A stretch of DNA of 64,000 bases from positions 186,001-250,000 of the forward strand of contig NZ_JAJIRT010000006.1 of the NCBI RefSeq assembly GCF_025717675.1, in the 5' to 3' direction. This DNA comes from Paucibacter sp. DJ2R-2 (GTDB lineage: Bacteria; Pseudomonadota; Gammaproteobacteria; Burkholderiales; Burkholderiaceae_C). The stretch's first letter is position 1; each line of letters begins with the position of its first letter. The notes under the pieces are model-generated. The model searched no databases and was not told the origin of the DNA. It saw nothing but the letters and a program-made list of their open reading frames with translations. Below are positions 27,222 through 39,569 of the stretch, in pieces. The translations under genes were made by a program, and so were the position numbers.

Positions 27222-27941
27222 TCAGCCCTTGGCGCGCGGCGGCTCCACCATGGCGCGGGCAATGCCGCGCAAGATGTGCACCTCCTCCGCCGTCAGCTGC
27301 GCGCGGTTGAACAGCTGGTTCAGGCGCGGCATCAGCTTGCGCGGCGCGGCCGGGTCGAGAAAGCCGATCTGTTCCAGCGAAGCCTGCAGATGCGTCAGCA
27401 AGCCTTGGACCGCCCGGGCATCGGCCAAATTCGGGTCTGGAGTGCGAGCGGCCACCGCAAAGCCACCCAAGGCCTGGCGCCAGTCATAGGCCAGCAATTG
27501 CACCGCCTGTGCCAAGTTCAGCGAGCCGTAGTCGGGGTGGGTCGGAATCGACAGCACCGCATGGCAGCGGTAGACGTCCTCGTTGCTCATGCCATAGCGC
27601 TCGGAACCGAAGACCAGGCCCAGCTTGTGTTCGGAGGCTGCCAGCTCGGCAAACAAGGAACGTGGCTCGCGCACCGGCGGGCCGAAGTCGCGCGGCGTCA
27701 TGGCCGTGGCGCAGGCGAAGCTCACGCCGTCCAAAGCCTCGTCCAGGCTGTCGACGATGCGGGCACGCGCCAGGATGTCGGCCGCGCCGCTGGCCATGGC
27801 CACCGTGTCCTCCTGGCTCAGCACATCGGCAAAGCGCGGGCGAACCAGCACCAGCTCGGAAAAACCCATCACTTTCATGGCTCGCGCCGTGGCACCGACA
27901 TTGCCGGGGTGGCTGGTCTGGATCAGGACAAAACGTGTCAT
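27222..27941 (-). CDS. trmJ: tRNA (cytidine/uridine-2'-O-)-methyltransferase TrmJ
   Basis: This 239-residue SPOUT methyltransferase has motif 1 [15 protein letters not shown] (about residues 9-23), motif 2 [16 protein letters not shown] (about 110-125) and motif 3 [16 protein letters not shown] (about 133-148), which form the trefoil-knot SAM site. A C-terminal helical dimerisation extension follows. It modifies position 32 of tRNAs. The ATG at 27939-27941 is preferred to a TTG 24 bp upstream. It is divergent from suhB. Confidence 0.94.
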   Translation of the reverse strand: MTRFVLIQTSHPGNVGATARAMKVMGFSELVLVRPRFADVLSQEDTVAMASGAADILARARIVDSLDEALDGVSFACATAMTPRDFGPPVREPRSLFAELAASEHKLGLVFGSERYGMSNEDVYRCHAVLSIPTHPDYGSLNLAQAVQLLAYDWRQALGGFAVAARTPDPNLADARAVQGLLTHLQASLEQIGFLDPAAPRKLMPRLNQLFNRAQLTAEEVHILRGIARAMVEPPRAKG

Positions 27942-28010
27942 ATCAACGCGGGCCGCTTCGATCAATCAAGAGGAAACCGAGGAAACACTAGGCAAACAGC
28001 CCGCCTCGGT

Positions 28011-28016
28011 TAAAAT
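28011..28016 (+). promoter_or_regulatory. candidate -10 box of suhB
   Basis: TAAAAT within GGTTAAAATGCGGG lies 110 bp upstream of suhB in the 184-bp divergent region with trmJ. The -35 region is not convincing. Confidence 0.4.
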
Positions 28017-28125
28017 GCGGGATTATCCTAGGCCAGCAACCCTTAAACGGTGCCGCTGCGCTATCAGGAACCGCTCTTTTTCTTCGCCAGTCCACCTCAC
28101 TCCTTCTTCAGGCAAGGTTTCACGC

Positions 28126-29085
28126 ATGACGCAGCAAGCTTCACTCCATCCCATGCTCAATGTCGCCATCAAGGCTGCACGTGCAGCAGGCGCCATCATC
28201 AACCGCGCTTCGATGGACCTCGATATCCTGAAGATCAACACCAAGTCGCCCAATGACTTTGTGACCGAGGTGGACCAAGCGGCGGAAAAGATCATCATCG
28301 AAACCCTGCTCCAGGCCTACCCCGACCACGGCATCCTCGCCGAAGAGTCCGGCCGTGAGCACGGTGCCAAGCATTCCGAATTCGTCTGGATCATCGATCC
28401 CCTGGACGGCACCACCAACTTCATCCACGGCCTGCCCATGTACTGCGTGTCGATCGCGCTGGCACATCGCGGCGTGGTGCAGCAGGCCGTCGTCTACGAC
28501 CCGACCCGCAACGACCTGTTCTACGCCACCAAGGGCCGCGGCGCTTTCCTGAACGACCGCCGCCTGCGCGTGTCCAAGCGCACCCGCTTGAGCGACGCTC
28601 TGATCGGCACCGGCTTCCCCTTCCGCCGCGGCGACAACTTCAAGCGCTATATGAAGATGTTCGAAGCGGTGATGGTCGAATGCGCCGGCCTGCGCCGCCC
28701 GGGCGCGGCCGCGCTGGACCTCTGCTATGTCGCTGCTGGCTACTACGACGCCTTCTTTGAGACCGGCCTGCAGCCCTGGGATGTGGCCGCTGGTTCGCTG
28801 ATCATCACCGAAGCCGGTGGCCTGATCGGCAACTTCACCGGTGAGTCCGACTTCCTGCACCAGCGCGAAGTGGTGGCCGGCAGCCCCAAGATCTACGGCC
28901 AGCTGGTGCAGATCCTCGCACCCTACACCCGTGTGATCGCAGCCGAAGAGGCTGGCAGCGAAGCCAAGCCAGCCGCAGACGCCGGCGAAGAGCTCTCGCC
29001 TGCTGCTGCTCTGGCTGCGGCCGCGCCGAAGAAGCGCGCCGCTGTGCGCATCCGCAAGGACGAGTTGGGCGGCGAAGGCGCTTAA
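28126..29085 (+). CDS. suhB: inositol-1-monophosphatase family protein SuhB
   Basis: This 319-residue protein has the metal-binding motifs [11 protein letters not shown] (about residues 43-53), LAEESG (about 70-75) and [12 protein letters not shown] (about 88-99), plus the C-terminal [15 protein letters not shown]. In enterobacteria SuhB is also an rRNA transcription antitermination factor. The last 45 residues are an Ala/Lys/Arg-rich tail ([14 protein letters not shown]) absent in the short E. coli form, possibly RNA-binding. The frame is open far upstream, but [12 protein letters not shown] fits the family start. A terminator follows. Confidence 0.93.
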   Translation: MTQQASLHPMLNVAIKAARAAGAIINRASMDLDILKINTKSPNDFVTEVDQAAEKIIIETLLQAYPDHGILAEESGREHGAKHSEFVWIIDPLDGTTNFIHGLPMYCVSIALAHRGVVQQAVVYDPTRNDLFYATKGRGAFLNDRRLRVSKRTRLSDALIGTGFPFRRGDNFKRYMKMFEAVMVECAGLRRPGAAALDLCYVAAGYYDAFFETGLQPWDVAAGSLIITEAGGLIGNFTGESDFLHQREVVAGSPKIYGQLVQILAPYTRVIAAEEAGSEAKPAADAGEELSPAAALAAAAPKKRAAVRIRKDELGGEGA

Positions 29086-29121
29086 ACTGCGCGCTGAGCT
29101 GTCTCAGCACCCCTGACCGAC

Positions 29122-29144
29122 AAAGCCCTCCGTCCGAGGGCTTT
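29122..29144 (+). terminator. terminator after suhB
   Basis: AAAGCCCTC (29122-29130) and GAGGGCTTT (29136-29144) make a perfect 9-bp stem with a 5-nt loop, followed by GTTCATTTC. It ends 43 bp before mutS, so mutS is likely to have its own promoter in this gap or to rely on read-through. Confidence 0.75.
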
Positions 29145-29187
29145 GTTCATTTCTGACGCCCGCATCACTGCCGCCCGCATCACGACC

Positions 29188-31794
29188 ATGAGCCACGCCC
29201 CGGATTTTTCTGCCCACACGCCGGTGATGGCGCAGTACCTGCGCATCAAGCACGAGCACCCCGAGGAGCTGGTGTTCTTCCGCATGGGCGACTTTTACGA
29301 GGTCTTTTTCGACGACGCGCGCAAGTGCAACCAGCTGCTCGACATCACACTGACCACCCGCGGCCAGAGCGCCGGCGAGCCGGTGGTGATGGCCGGTGTG
29401 CCGGTCAATGCGCTGGAGAGTTATCTGGCCAAGCTGATCAAGCTGGGCGAGGCCGTGGCGATTGCCGAGCAGGTCGGCGATGTCGCCACCTCCAAAGGTC
29501 CGGTCGAGCGCAAGGTGGTGCGCGTGGTCACGCCGGGCACGGTCACCGACAGCGAGTTGCTGGCTGACAAGCAGGATTCGGTGCTGCTCTCCGTGGTGCA
29601 GCAGGGCAAGACCCACGGCCTGGCCTGGTTGTCCATCACCCAGGGCCAACTGGGCCTGGCCGAATGCTCGGAGCGTGAGCTGCCGTCCTGGCTGGCCCGC
29701 CTGAGCCCCGCCGAGGTGCTCGTGGACCGGGAACGCCAGCCCGCCGCGGTGCTGGCCGCCCGGGCGCCCATCACCAACCGCCCGAGCTGGCAGTTCGACA
29801 CCGCCTTGGGTGCGCGCAAGCTCTGCGAGCAACTCGGCGTGGCCAGCCTGGCCGGCTACAACGCCCAGCAGATGACGGCGGCGCAAGCGGCCGCGGCCGC
29901 CCTGCTCAGCTATGCCGAGCACACCCAGGGCCGGGCCCTGGCCCATGTGCGTGCGCTCAGCGTGCAGCGCAGCGGCGACTTGCTGGACCTGCCACCGGCC
30001 ACCCAGCGCAATCTGGAACTGACCCTGACCCTGCGCGGCGAAACCAGCCCCACCCTGCTCTCGCTGCTAGACAGCTGCCGCAGCGGCATGGGCAGCCGCG
30101 CCCTGCGCCACTGGTTGCTGCACCCCAAGCGCGAGCGCGCCGAAGCCCTGGGTCGGCACGAGGCCATCGCCGCCCTTCTGCAAGCCAGTCCTGAGCCCGC
30201 ATTCGGCAAGCTGCGGGATGCCCTGCGCCATGTCTCCGATGTCGAGCGTATCGCCGCCCGCGTGGCCCTGCGCCAGGTACGGCCGCGAGAGCTGACCGGC
30301 TTGCGCGCCACCTTGCGCATCCTGCCCGAGCTGCAGCAAACCCTGCCGGCCGGGGGCAGCGCCTTGCTGGACCAGCTGGCGCAAGGCCTCTCGGCCTCGC
30401 CCCATATTGAGGAGCTGCTGAGCCGCGCCATCGCCGAAGAACCCGCCGTGCTGGTGCGCGACGGCGGCGTGATCGCCGGCGGCTTCGATGCCGAACTTGA
30501 CGAGTTGCGCGCCATCCAGAACAACTGCGATGCTTTCCTGCTCGACCTGGAAACCCGTGAGCGCGCCCGCACCGCCATTCCGAATCTGCGTGTGCAGTAC
30601 AACAAGGTGCATGGCTTCTACATCGAGGTGACGCAAGGCCAGGTCGACAAGGTGCCGTTGGACTACCAGCGTCGCCAAACCTTGAAGAACGCCGAGCGCT
30701 ACATCACGCCCGAGCTCAAGACCTTCGAAGACAAGGCGCTGTCGGCCCAAGAACGTTCGCTGACCCGAGAAAAGCTGCTCTACGAGCTGGTGCTGGACCA
30801 GCTGGTCGAGGAGTTGCAACCGCTGTCCGCCCTGGGCCGGGCCCTGGCCAGCCTCGATGCCCTTGCCGCCCTGGCCGAGCGAGCCTCGACCCTGAACTGG
30901 TGCCGGCCCGAGTTCGTCAACCAACCCTGCATCGACATCATCCAGGGCCGTCATCCGGTGGTGGAATCGCGGCTGCGCGAGACCGGCGCGGGCGAGTTCA
31001 TGGCCAATGACTGCCGTCTCGATGCGCGCACCCGCATGGCCATCATCACCGGTCCGAATATGGGCGGTAAGAGCACCTTCATGCGCCAGGTGGCCCTGAT
31101 CAGCCTGCTCGCCGCGATTGGCAGTTATGTGCCGGCCAGCGCCTGCCGGCTGGGGCCCATGGATGCCATCCACACCCGCATCGGCGCGGCCGACGACCTG
31201 GCCAATGCCCAGTCCACCTTCATGCTGGAGATGACCGAGGGCGCGGCGATTCTGCACAGCGCCACCGAACAGTCTCTGGTGTTGATGGACGAGATCGGCC
31301 GCGGCACCTCCACCTTCGATGGCCTGGCCCTGGCCGGCGCCATCGCCAGCCATTTGCACGACAAGAGCCGCGCCTTCACGCTGTTCGCCACCCACTATTT
31401 CGAGCTGACCGAGTTCCCGAGCAAGCACCCGCAAGCGATCAACTGCCATGTTGGCGCGGTCGAGAGCGGCGACAGCATCGTCTTCCTGCACGAGATCCAG
31501 CCCGGCCCGGCCAGCCGCAGCTATGGCGTGCAGGTGGCACGTCTGGCCGGCATGCCGGCCTCCCTGGTGCGTCAGGCGCGCGCCACACTGGAAGCCTTGG
31601 AGGCCAAGGCCGGCGAAGGCCAGGCCCAGATCGATCTGTTCGCGCCGCCGCCGGCCGCGCCCGAGCCACTGCCTGTCTCCCAAGCGACAAGCGCTTTGAG
31701 CCTGGCCATCAATGATGTGGACCCCGACACGCTGACACCGCGCGAAGCGCTGGACCTGGTCTACCGGCTCAAGAAGCTGAGCCAGACCGAGTAG
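29188..31794 (+). CDS. mutS: DNA mismatch repair protein MutS
   Basis: This 868-residue protein starts [20 protein letters not shown]. The mismatch-reading Phe-x-Glu motif is in [15 protein letters not shown] (about residues 27-41); connector, lever and clamp domains follow. The ATPase has Walker [14 protein letters not shown] (about 623-635), Walker [13 protein letters not shown] (about 703-714) and the [10 protein letters not shown] signature. The C-terminus ends in a helix-turn-helix dimer segment. It binds mismatches and recruits MutL. The open frame starts within the suhB terminator, so the ATG at 29188 is used. Confidence 0.97.
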   Translation: MSHAPDFSAHTPVMAQYLRIKHEHPEELVFFRMGDFYEVFFDDARKCNQLLDITLTTRGQSAGEPVVMAGVPVNALESYLAKLIKLGEAVAIAEQVGDVATSKGPVERKVVRVVTPGTVTDSELLADKQDSVLLSVVQQGKTHGLAWLSITQGQLGLAECSERELPSWLARLSPAEVLVDRERQPAAVLAARAPITNRPSWQFDTALGARKLCEQLGVASLAGYNAQQMTAAQAAAAALLSYAEHTQGRALAHVRALSVQRSGDLLDLPPATQRNLELTLTLRGETSPTLLSLLDSCRSGMGSRALRHWLLHPKRERAEALGRHEAIAALLQASPEPAFGKLRDALRHVSDVERIAARVALRQVRPRELTGLRATLRILPELQQTLPAGGSALLDQLAQGLSASPHIEELLSRAIAEEPAVLVRDGGVIAGGFDAELDELRAIQNNCDAFLLDLETRERARTAIPNLRVQYNKVHGFYIEVTQGQVDKVPLDYQRRQTLKNAERYITPELKTFEDKALSAQERSLTREKLLYELVLDQLVEELQPLSALGRALASLDALAALAERASTLNWCRPEFVNQPCIDIIQGRHPVVESRLRETGAGEFMANDCRLDARTRMAIITGPNMGGKSTFMRQVALISLLAAIGSYVPASACRLGPMDAIHTRIGAADDLANAQSTFMLEMTEGAAILHSATEQSLVLMDEIGRGTSTFDGLALAGAIASHLHDKSRAFTLFATHYFELTEFPSKHPQAINCHVGAVESGDSIVFLHEIQPGPASRSYGVQVARLAGMPASLVRQARATLEALEAKAGEGQAQIDLFAPPPAAPEPLPVSQATSALSLAINDVDPDTLTPREALDLVYRLKKLSQTE

Positions 31795-31819
31795 CCACGC
31801 AAGCCAAACGCCCACAGGA

Positions 31820-32641
31820 ATGAACCGCACCCTCGTCTTCTCCCACGCCAACGGCTTCGGTGCCGCCTGCTACCGCCTGCACTTCGAGGCTTGGCGCCGC
31901 GCCGGCTGGACCGTGCACGCCCTGCCCCAGATCGGCCACAACCCGGCCTATCCGGTCAGCAGCAACTGGCCGCATCTGCGCGACGAGTTGATCGCCTTCA
32001 TCACCGACGAGGTCAAACCCAGCGGGCCGGTCAGCCTGGTCGGCCATTCCCTGGGCGGCCTGATGAGCTTGATGGTGGCCTGCAAACGGCCGGACCTGGT
32101 GCAGAGCCTGGTGATGCTGGACTCGCCTGTGATCAGCGGCTGGCGCGCCCACAGCGTGCGCATGGCCAAGGCGACGCGTCTGATCCAGCGGGTCTCGCCC
32201 GGCAAGATCTCCAGCCAACGGCGCCACGAGTGGCCCACGCGCGAGGACGTGCTGAGTCACTTCGCGTCCAAGCGGAAGTTTGCACGCTGGGACCCCCGTG
32301 TGCTGCAGGATTACATCGCCGGAGGCTTCGAGGAGAGCGGAGGCCACACACGACTGCGTTTCCGGCGCGACATCGAGACGCGCATCTACAACACCCTGCC
32401 CCATCACCTGGGCACCTTGCTGCGCCAGCATCCGCCACACTGCCCGGTCGGCTTCATTGCCGGCACCCGGTCGGACGAGTTGCGCCAGGGCGGCGCCGCG
32501 GCCAGCCAGGCCCTGGCCCGGCAACATTTTGTGTGGCTGGAGGGCAGCCACCTCTTTCCCTTTGAGCGCCCCGACGACACTGCGGCGCTGGTGCTGCAGT
32601 TGCTGGAAGCCATGCAGCTTTCCACGCAAGCGCCGGCCTGA
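31820..32641 (+). CDS. alpha/beta hydrolase
   Basis: This 273-residue protein begins MNRTLVFSHANGFGAACY. It has an oxyanion-hole HANGF segment, the nucleophile elbow GHSLGG (about residues 75-80) and a late histidine in EGSHLFPFERP (about 246-256). It is a cytosolic serine hydrolase or esterase of the broad alpha/beta superfamily; the substrate cannot be inferred. It lies 25 bp after mutS on the same strand. pyrG downstream has its own promoter. Confidence 0.85.
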   Translation: MNRTLVFSHANGFGAACYRLHFEAWRRAGWTVHALPQIGHNPAYPVSSNWPHLRDELIAFITDEVKPSGPVSLVGHSLGGLMSLMVACKRPDLVQSLVMLDSPVISGWRAHSVRMAKATRLIQRVSPGKISSQRRHEWPTREDVLSHFASKRKFARWDPRVLQDYIAGGFEESGGHTRLRFRRDIETRIYNTLPHHLGTLLRQHPPHCPVGFIAGTRSDELRQGGAAASQALARQHFVWLEGSHLFPFERPDDTAALVLQLLEAMQLSTQAPA

Positions 32642-32679
32642 ATCGCAGGCCCGCGCTCGAGCGACGCGCCGGGCCTCGC

Positions 32680-34373
<1,694 letters not shown>

Positions 34374-34386
34374 AGGAATCCTGCCC

Positions 34387-35244
34387 ATGAAGCTTTGCGG
34401 TTTTGAGGTCGGTATCGACCGACCTTTCTTCCTGATCGCCGGCACCTGCTCGATCGAGGGCCTGGAAATGTCTCTCGAAGTGGCAGGTCAGCTCAAGGAA
34501 GCCTGCACGGCTCTGGGCATTCCGCTGATTTACAAGGGTTCCTTCGACAAGGCCAACCGCTCCTCGGGTTCGACCAAGCGCGGCGTCGGCATCGATGCCG
34601 GCCTGAAGATCCTCGACGAAGTGCGCCGCCAACTGCAGCTGCCCATCATCACCGATGTGCATGATGAGGCCCAGGTGGCGGAAGTCGCCAGCGTCGTGGA
34701 CGTGCTGCAGACCCCGGCCTTCCTTTGCCGCCAAACGGATTTCATCCGCGCCGTGGCCAAGTCCGGCAAGCCGGTCAATATCAAGAAGGGTCAGTTCCTG
34801 GCCCCTTGGGACATGAAGAATGTCATCGACAAGGCCCGCGACGCCGCGCGCGAAGCTGGCCTGTCGGAAGACCGATTCCTGGCCTGCGAGCGCGGCGTGA
34901 GCTTCGGCTACAACAACCTCGTCGCCGACATGAGCAGCCTGGCCGAGATGCGCAAGACCGGCGCGCCGGTGGTGTTCGATGTGACCCACTCGGTGCAGAA
35001 GCCCGGCGGCCAAGGCACCAGCAGCGGCGGCGCCCGCGAAATGGTGCCGGTGCTGGCCCGCGCCGGCGTGGCCGCAGGCGTGGCGGGCCTCTTCATGGAA
35101 ACCCATCCGCGCCCGGCCGAGGCCTGGTCCGACGGCCCCAATGCCGTGCCGCTGCAGCGCATGCGCGCCCTGCTGGAACAACTGGTGGCCCTGGACCGCC
35201 TGGTCAAGAGCCAGCCTTTGCTCGAGAACGACTTCTCGGCCTGA
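34387..35244 (+). CDS. kdsA: 2-dehydro-3-deoxyphosphooctonate aldolase (KDO-8-P synthase)
   Basis: This 285-residue TIM-barrel enzyme has IAGTCSIEG (about 18-26), [12 protein letters not shown] (about 49-60), the [10 protein letters not shown] segment (about 112-121) and [10 protein letters not shown] (about 200-209). It condenses PEP with arabinose-5-phosphate for lipopolysaccharide KDO. Whether it is the metal-dependent form is not settled here. It lies 13 bp after pyrG. Confidence 0.97.
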   Translation: MKLCGFEVGIDRPFFLIAGTCSIEGLEMSLEVAGQLKEACTALGIPLIYKGSFDKANRSSGSTKRGVGIDAGLKILDEVRRQLQLPIITDVHDEAQVAEVASVVDVLQTPAFLCRQTDFIRAVAKSGKPVNIKKGQFLAPWDMKNVIDKARDAAREAGLSEDRFLACERGVSFGYNNLVADMSSLAEMRKTGAPVVFDVTHSVQKPGGQGTSSGGAREMVPVLARAGVAAGVAGLFMETHPRPAEAWSDGPNAVPLQRMRALLEQLVALDRLVKSQPLLENDFSA

Positions 35245-35301
35245 ATTGGATCGCCCGTCTTGGCGGGCGGACCCCGCGCAAGATTGTTCAGCGCCGGTAA
35301 C

Positions 35302-35313
35302 TGCCAGCTGGCA
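35302..35313. repeat. 12-bp perfect palindrome in the eno leader
   Basis: TGCCAGCTGGCA lies 45 bp before the eno ATG in the 113-bp kdsA-eno gap. It could be an operator or a small hairpin; nothing further supports either. Confidence 0.4.
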
Positions 35314-35357
35314 AGATGCGCGCCGAACCCGAATTTTTGACCTTTTGGAGAGCTTGA

Positions 35358-36644
<1,287 letters not shown>

Positions 36645-36683
36645 TCCTGCCCGCCACTCCGCAGCGAGTGGCTGTATGCCGCG

Positions 36684-36719
36684 AACGCCGCCAGACCGCC
36701 CGGTCTCGCGGCGTTTTTT
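36684..36719 (+). terminator. Rho-independent terminator after eno
   Basis: AACGCCGC (36684-36691) and GCGGCGTT (36708-36715), extended by AGACC/GGTCT, form a long stem with a 4-nt loop, followed by six T residues in all to 36719. It lies 40 bp after the eno stop. Confidence 0.9.
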
Positions 36720-36750
36720 CTTCTTCTCGCGCCTCGGCTAAACTGCTCGC

Positions 36751-37020
36751 GTGAAAACACTCGGCGTCATCCTCGCGGCCTTTCTTATGCTGATCCAGTA
36801 CCAGCTATGGATGGGCAAGGGCAGCCTGCCTCGCGGCGTGCAACTGCGCGCTGAGCTGGCGAACGTCGAGGCCGCCAATGAACAGGCCCGCGTCCGCAAT
36901 GCTCAGCTCGAAGCCGAGCTGCGCGACCTGCGCGAAGGCCTGGAGATGGTCGAAGAAAAAGCGCGCTTCGAGCTGGGCATGATCAAGCCCGACGAGATCT
37001 ACGTGCAAGTGCGCCGCTGA
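36751..37020 (+). CDS. ftsB: cell division protein FtsB
   Basis: This 89-residue bitopic protein has a short cytosolic start, one membrane helix (about residues 4-20, LGVILAAFLMLIQYQLWMG) and a periplasmic coiled coil with the family end RFELGMIKPDEIYVQV. It joins FtsL and FtsQ in the divisome. The start is GTG and no ribosome site is visible. A TAAACT box ends 6 nt before the GTG, so the transcript may start at the initiation codon. It follows eno as in most proteobacteria. Confidence 0.93.
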   Translation: MKTLGVILAAFLMLIQYQLWMGKGSLPRGVQLRAELANVEAANEQARVRNAQLEAELRDLREGLEMVEEKARFELGMIKPDEIYVQVRR

Positions 37021-37081
37021 GCCGACGCGCTCACACGCTGCGGCGCCGCCACACACCCCATTCGAGGAGACGCCGTTCCGC

Positions 37082-37741
37082 ATGGACGCCTTGCTGCACC
37101 TGCTGCAACCCCTGTTCGCCCCAGCTTTCGAGCTGCTGGGCAGCCCGATCAGCTGGACCGAGTTGATCGCCTTTGTGCTGGCCCTGTGGATGGTGGTCTG
37201 CAATATGCGCGTCCACGCCCTGGCATGGCCCTTGGCCATCATCAGCTCCCTGCTGTATTTCCTGCTGTTCTGGAGCGGCAAGCTCTACGGCGAGGCCAGC
37301 CTGCAGCTGGTCTTCGTCAGCGTGTCGCTCTGGGGCTGGTGGCAGTGGCTGCGCGGCAAGGGGGAGGACGGCCAGGCCTTGCGTGTACAGCGACTGAGCC
37401 GGCCGGGCCTGGCCCTGTCGGTGCTCGCCACCTTGCTGGCCTGGCCGCTGCTGGGCCTGTTTCTCCAGCACCAGACCGACTCCCAGGTTCCCTACTGGGA
37501 CGCCTTCCCCACCGTTGCCAGCTTGCTGGGCCAATGGCTGCTGTCGCGCAAGTACCAGGAGAACTGGGGCGTGTGGGTGCTGGTCAATGGCGTCAGCGTG
37601 GCCCTGTTTGCTTACAAGGGCTACTGGTTGACCGTGCTGCTGTACGCCGTCTTCATCCCCATGTCGGTGGCCGGCTGGCGCGCCTGGGCGCAGCAGCTGC
37701 AACAAGGCACACCGCCGGCTTCGCGCCAGGCTCTGGCCTGA
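37082..37741 (+). CDS. pnuC: nicotinamide riboside/mononucleotide transporter PnuC
   Basis: This 219-residue membrane protein has about seven helices. It contains the PnuC motifs YFLLFWSGKLYGE (about residues 59-71), a WGWWQWLRG segment (about 82-90) and NWGVWVLVN near the C-terminus. PnuC is a facilitator whose uptake is driven by phosphorylation of nicotinamide riboside inside the cell. A NadR-like kinase gene follows after 13 bp, forming the matching pair. FtsB is 61 bp upstream. Confidence 0.92.
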   Translation: MDALLHLLQPLFAPAFELLGSPISWTELIAFVLALWMVVCNMRVHALAWPLAIISSLLYFLLFWSGKLYGEASLQLVFVSVSLWGWWQWLRGKGEDGQALRVQRLSRPGLALSVLATLLAWPLLGLFLQHQTDSQVPYWDAFPTVASLLGQWLLSRKYQENWGVWVLVNGVSVALFAYKGYWLTVLLYAVFIPMSVAGWRAWAQQLQQGTPPASRQALA

Positions 37742-37754
37742 AACTCAGCACGCC

Positions 37755-38429
37755 GTGCCTGGTCTGCTGATCGCCATCGTCGGTGCGGAAAGCACCGGCA
37801 AGTCGAGCCTCGCTCAAGCCCTCCATTCTGCGCTGAGCACGGCCACCGGCCTGCGCTGTGCGCTCGCACCCGAGGTCTTGCGCGAATGGTGCGAAGCCGC
37901 CGGCCGTACGCCCCGACCCGAGGAACAAGCCGCCATTGCCGAGGCCCAGGCCGCACGCTGCGAGGCCCTGGCCCTGACGGCCGATCTGGTGCTCTGCGAC
38001 ACCACGCCCTTGATGACGGCCGTCTATAGCGAGCTGCTGTTTGCCGACCGATCCTTGCTCGACGCTGGCCTGGCCTTTCATCGCCGCTGCGCCCTGACCC
38101 TGCTGACCGCGCTGGACCTGCCTTGGGTGGCCGATGGGCTGCAGCGCGACGGAGCCCATGTGCGAGCGCCGGTGGACGCCGCTGTTCGTCGCGCCCTCCT
38201 GGGCGCCGGCTTGGGCTGGTCGGTGGTAGCCGGCAGCGGCGAACGGCGTTTGGACGCAGCGCTCAATGCCATCACACCCTTGCTGCTGGCCAAGCGGGCT
38301 TCACCCCTACCGGCTACGGGCTTGTTCAGCCGCCTGCAGGCACGCCAGGATGCCTTGCCCGAATGGCGCTGGGCCTGTGACAACTGCGATGTGCCCGAAT
38401 GCGAGCACCTTTGGAACCCGCGCCGCTGA
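37755..38429 (+). CDS. NadR-type ATP-dependent kinase (ribosylnicotinamide kinase-like)
   Basis: In this 224-residue P-loop protein Walker A is VGAESTGKSS (about residues 9-18), a VLREWCEAAGRTP segment follows, and a Walker B-like LVLCDTTPL lies at about 78-86. This matches the C-terminal kinase domain of NadR; the adenylyltransferase and DNA-binding domains are absent. With pnuC it would trap nicotinamide riboside as NMN. The tail is unusual: CDNCDVPECEHLW near the C-terminus looks like a small metal-binding knuckle. The start is GTG. Confidence 0.85.
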   Translation: MPGLLIAIVGAESTGKSSLAQALHSALSTATGLRCALAPEVLREWCEAAGRTPRPEEQAAIAEAQAARCEALALTADLVLCDTTPLMTAVYSELLFADRSLLDAGLAFHRRCALTLLTALDLPWVADGLQRDGAHVRAPVDAAVRRALLGAGLGWSVVAGSGERRLDAALNAITPLLLAKRASPLPATGLFSRLQARQDALPEWRWACDNCDVPECEHLWNPRR

Positions 38430-38445
38430 ACGCAGCTCCGCCGCT

Positions 38446-39519
38446 TCACTGACCGAGACAGAGCCCCAGGCCTTGAGCCGCTTGCAGCAAGGGGTGATCC
38501 AGCGGCACCAGCCGGTTACGCCCCGCCACCTCGGCCAGGGGCACGCTGGTGAACTCGGCCCCCTGTAAGGCCACCATGCGGCCAAATCGCCGCTCGCGCA
38601 CCAGCTGAGCCGCAGCCCAGCCGAACTGCGTGGCCAGCACGCGATCAAATGCAGTGGGCGTGCCGCCACGCTGCACATGGCCCAACAAGGTGGAGCGAAC
38701 TTCGACCTCGCCGTGCTCCCCCAAAGCCTGCTGCAGCTGCTGCGCCAGCACCGCACCGATGCCGCCCAGGCGCACCGGGTCAGGGCTATCGCTCAACAGT
38801 GCGCGCACCACCTGGCTTTGCGCCTGGGCGTGAGCGCCCTCGGCCACGCAGATCAAGGCATGGCCGCCACCGGCCGTTCGGCGCCGGCAGTGCTCAATCA
38901 CCGCCTCCAGCCGGTACGGCAGCTCGGGCAGCAGGATGGCGTCGGCCCCGCCCGCCAGACCGCCTTCCAGCGCGATCCAGCCGGCATTGCGCCCCATGGT
39001 CTCGGCAATCATGACCCGGCCGTGGCTGCGCGCTGTCGTCTCCAGCCGGTCCAGTGCTTCTGACACCACCGCCACGGCGCTGTCGAAACCGAAACTGCGC
39101 TCGGTCAGGAACAGGTCGTTGTCGATGGTCTTGGGCACGCCCACCACCGGCAGGCCCAAACGGCTGAATTGCTCAGCAATCGCCATGGTGCCATCACCGC
39201 CAATGGCAACCAGGGCATCGATGCCCTGGGTCCGAACGTAGTCCAGCACGCGCGCCGAGACATCGGCGCCACCCTCGGCGAAGTAATGGAAAGGGTCGCA
39301 GCGATTGTGCGTACCGAGAATGGTGCCGCCTTGCGCCAGGATGTCTTGCACATCGGCCAGGGCCAGGGGCCGCAGGCGCTGCTCGATCAGGCCCAGAAAG
39401 CCGCGCTCGACGCCACTGACGCGCGCGCCACACTGCTGGATCAGGGCCAGGCTGACGGCCCGGATCACGGCATTGAGACCGGGGCAATCGCCGCCGCCGG
39501 TGAGGATGGCTATGTGCAT
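38446..39519 (-). CDS. pfkA: 6-phosphofructokinase
   Basis: This 357-residue protein begins MHIAILTGGGDCPGLNAVIR. The phosphoryl-donor site is IGGDGT (residues 106-111), with Gly110 as in ATP enzymes, whereas the catalytic loop is PKTIDND, with Lys130 as in PPi-dependent and mixed enzymes. This combination is known in group III ATP-dependent PFKs. The MGRNAGWIAL substrate segment is present. A CATAAT -10 box (39562-39567, minus) overlaps the end of the large upstream gene. It is convergent with the NadR-like kinase gene. Confidence 0.92.
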   Translation of the reverse strand: MHIAILTGGGDCPGLNAVIRAVSLALIQQCGARVSGVERGFLGLIEQRLRPLALADVQDILAQGGTILGTHNRCDPFHYFAEGGADVSARVLDYVRTQGIDALVAIGGDGTMAIAEQFSRLGLPVVGVPKTIDNDLFLTERSFGFDSAVAVVSEALDRLETTARSHGRVMIAETMGRNAGWIALEGGLAGGADAILLPELPYRLEAVIEHCRRRTAGGGHALICVAEGAHAQAQSQVVRALLSDSPDPVRLGGIGAVLAQQLQQALGEHGEVEVRSTLLGHVQRGGTPTAFDRVLATQFGWAAAQLVRERRFGRMVALQGAEFTSVPLAEVAGRNRLVPLDHPLLQAAQGLGLCLGQ

Positions 39520-39561
39520 GCTGGGCCCGCTGTTGTTGTCGTTGCTGGAGTGGCAGCGGCG

Positions 39562-39567
39562 ATTATG
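39562..39567 (-). promoter_or_regulatory. candidate -10 box of the phosphofructokinase gene
   Basis: The minus strand reads CATAAT 42 bp before the pfk ATG and 3 bp past the stop of the large membrane-protein gene. No good -35. Confidence 0.35.
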
Positions 39568-39569
39568 GG

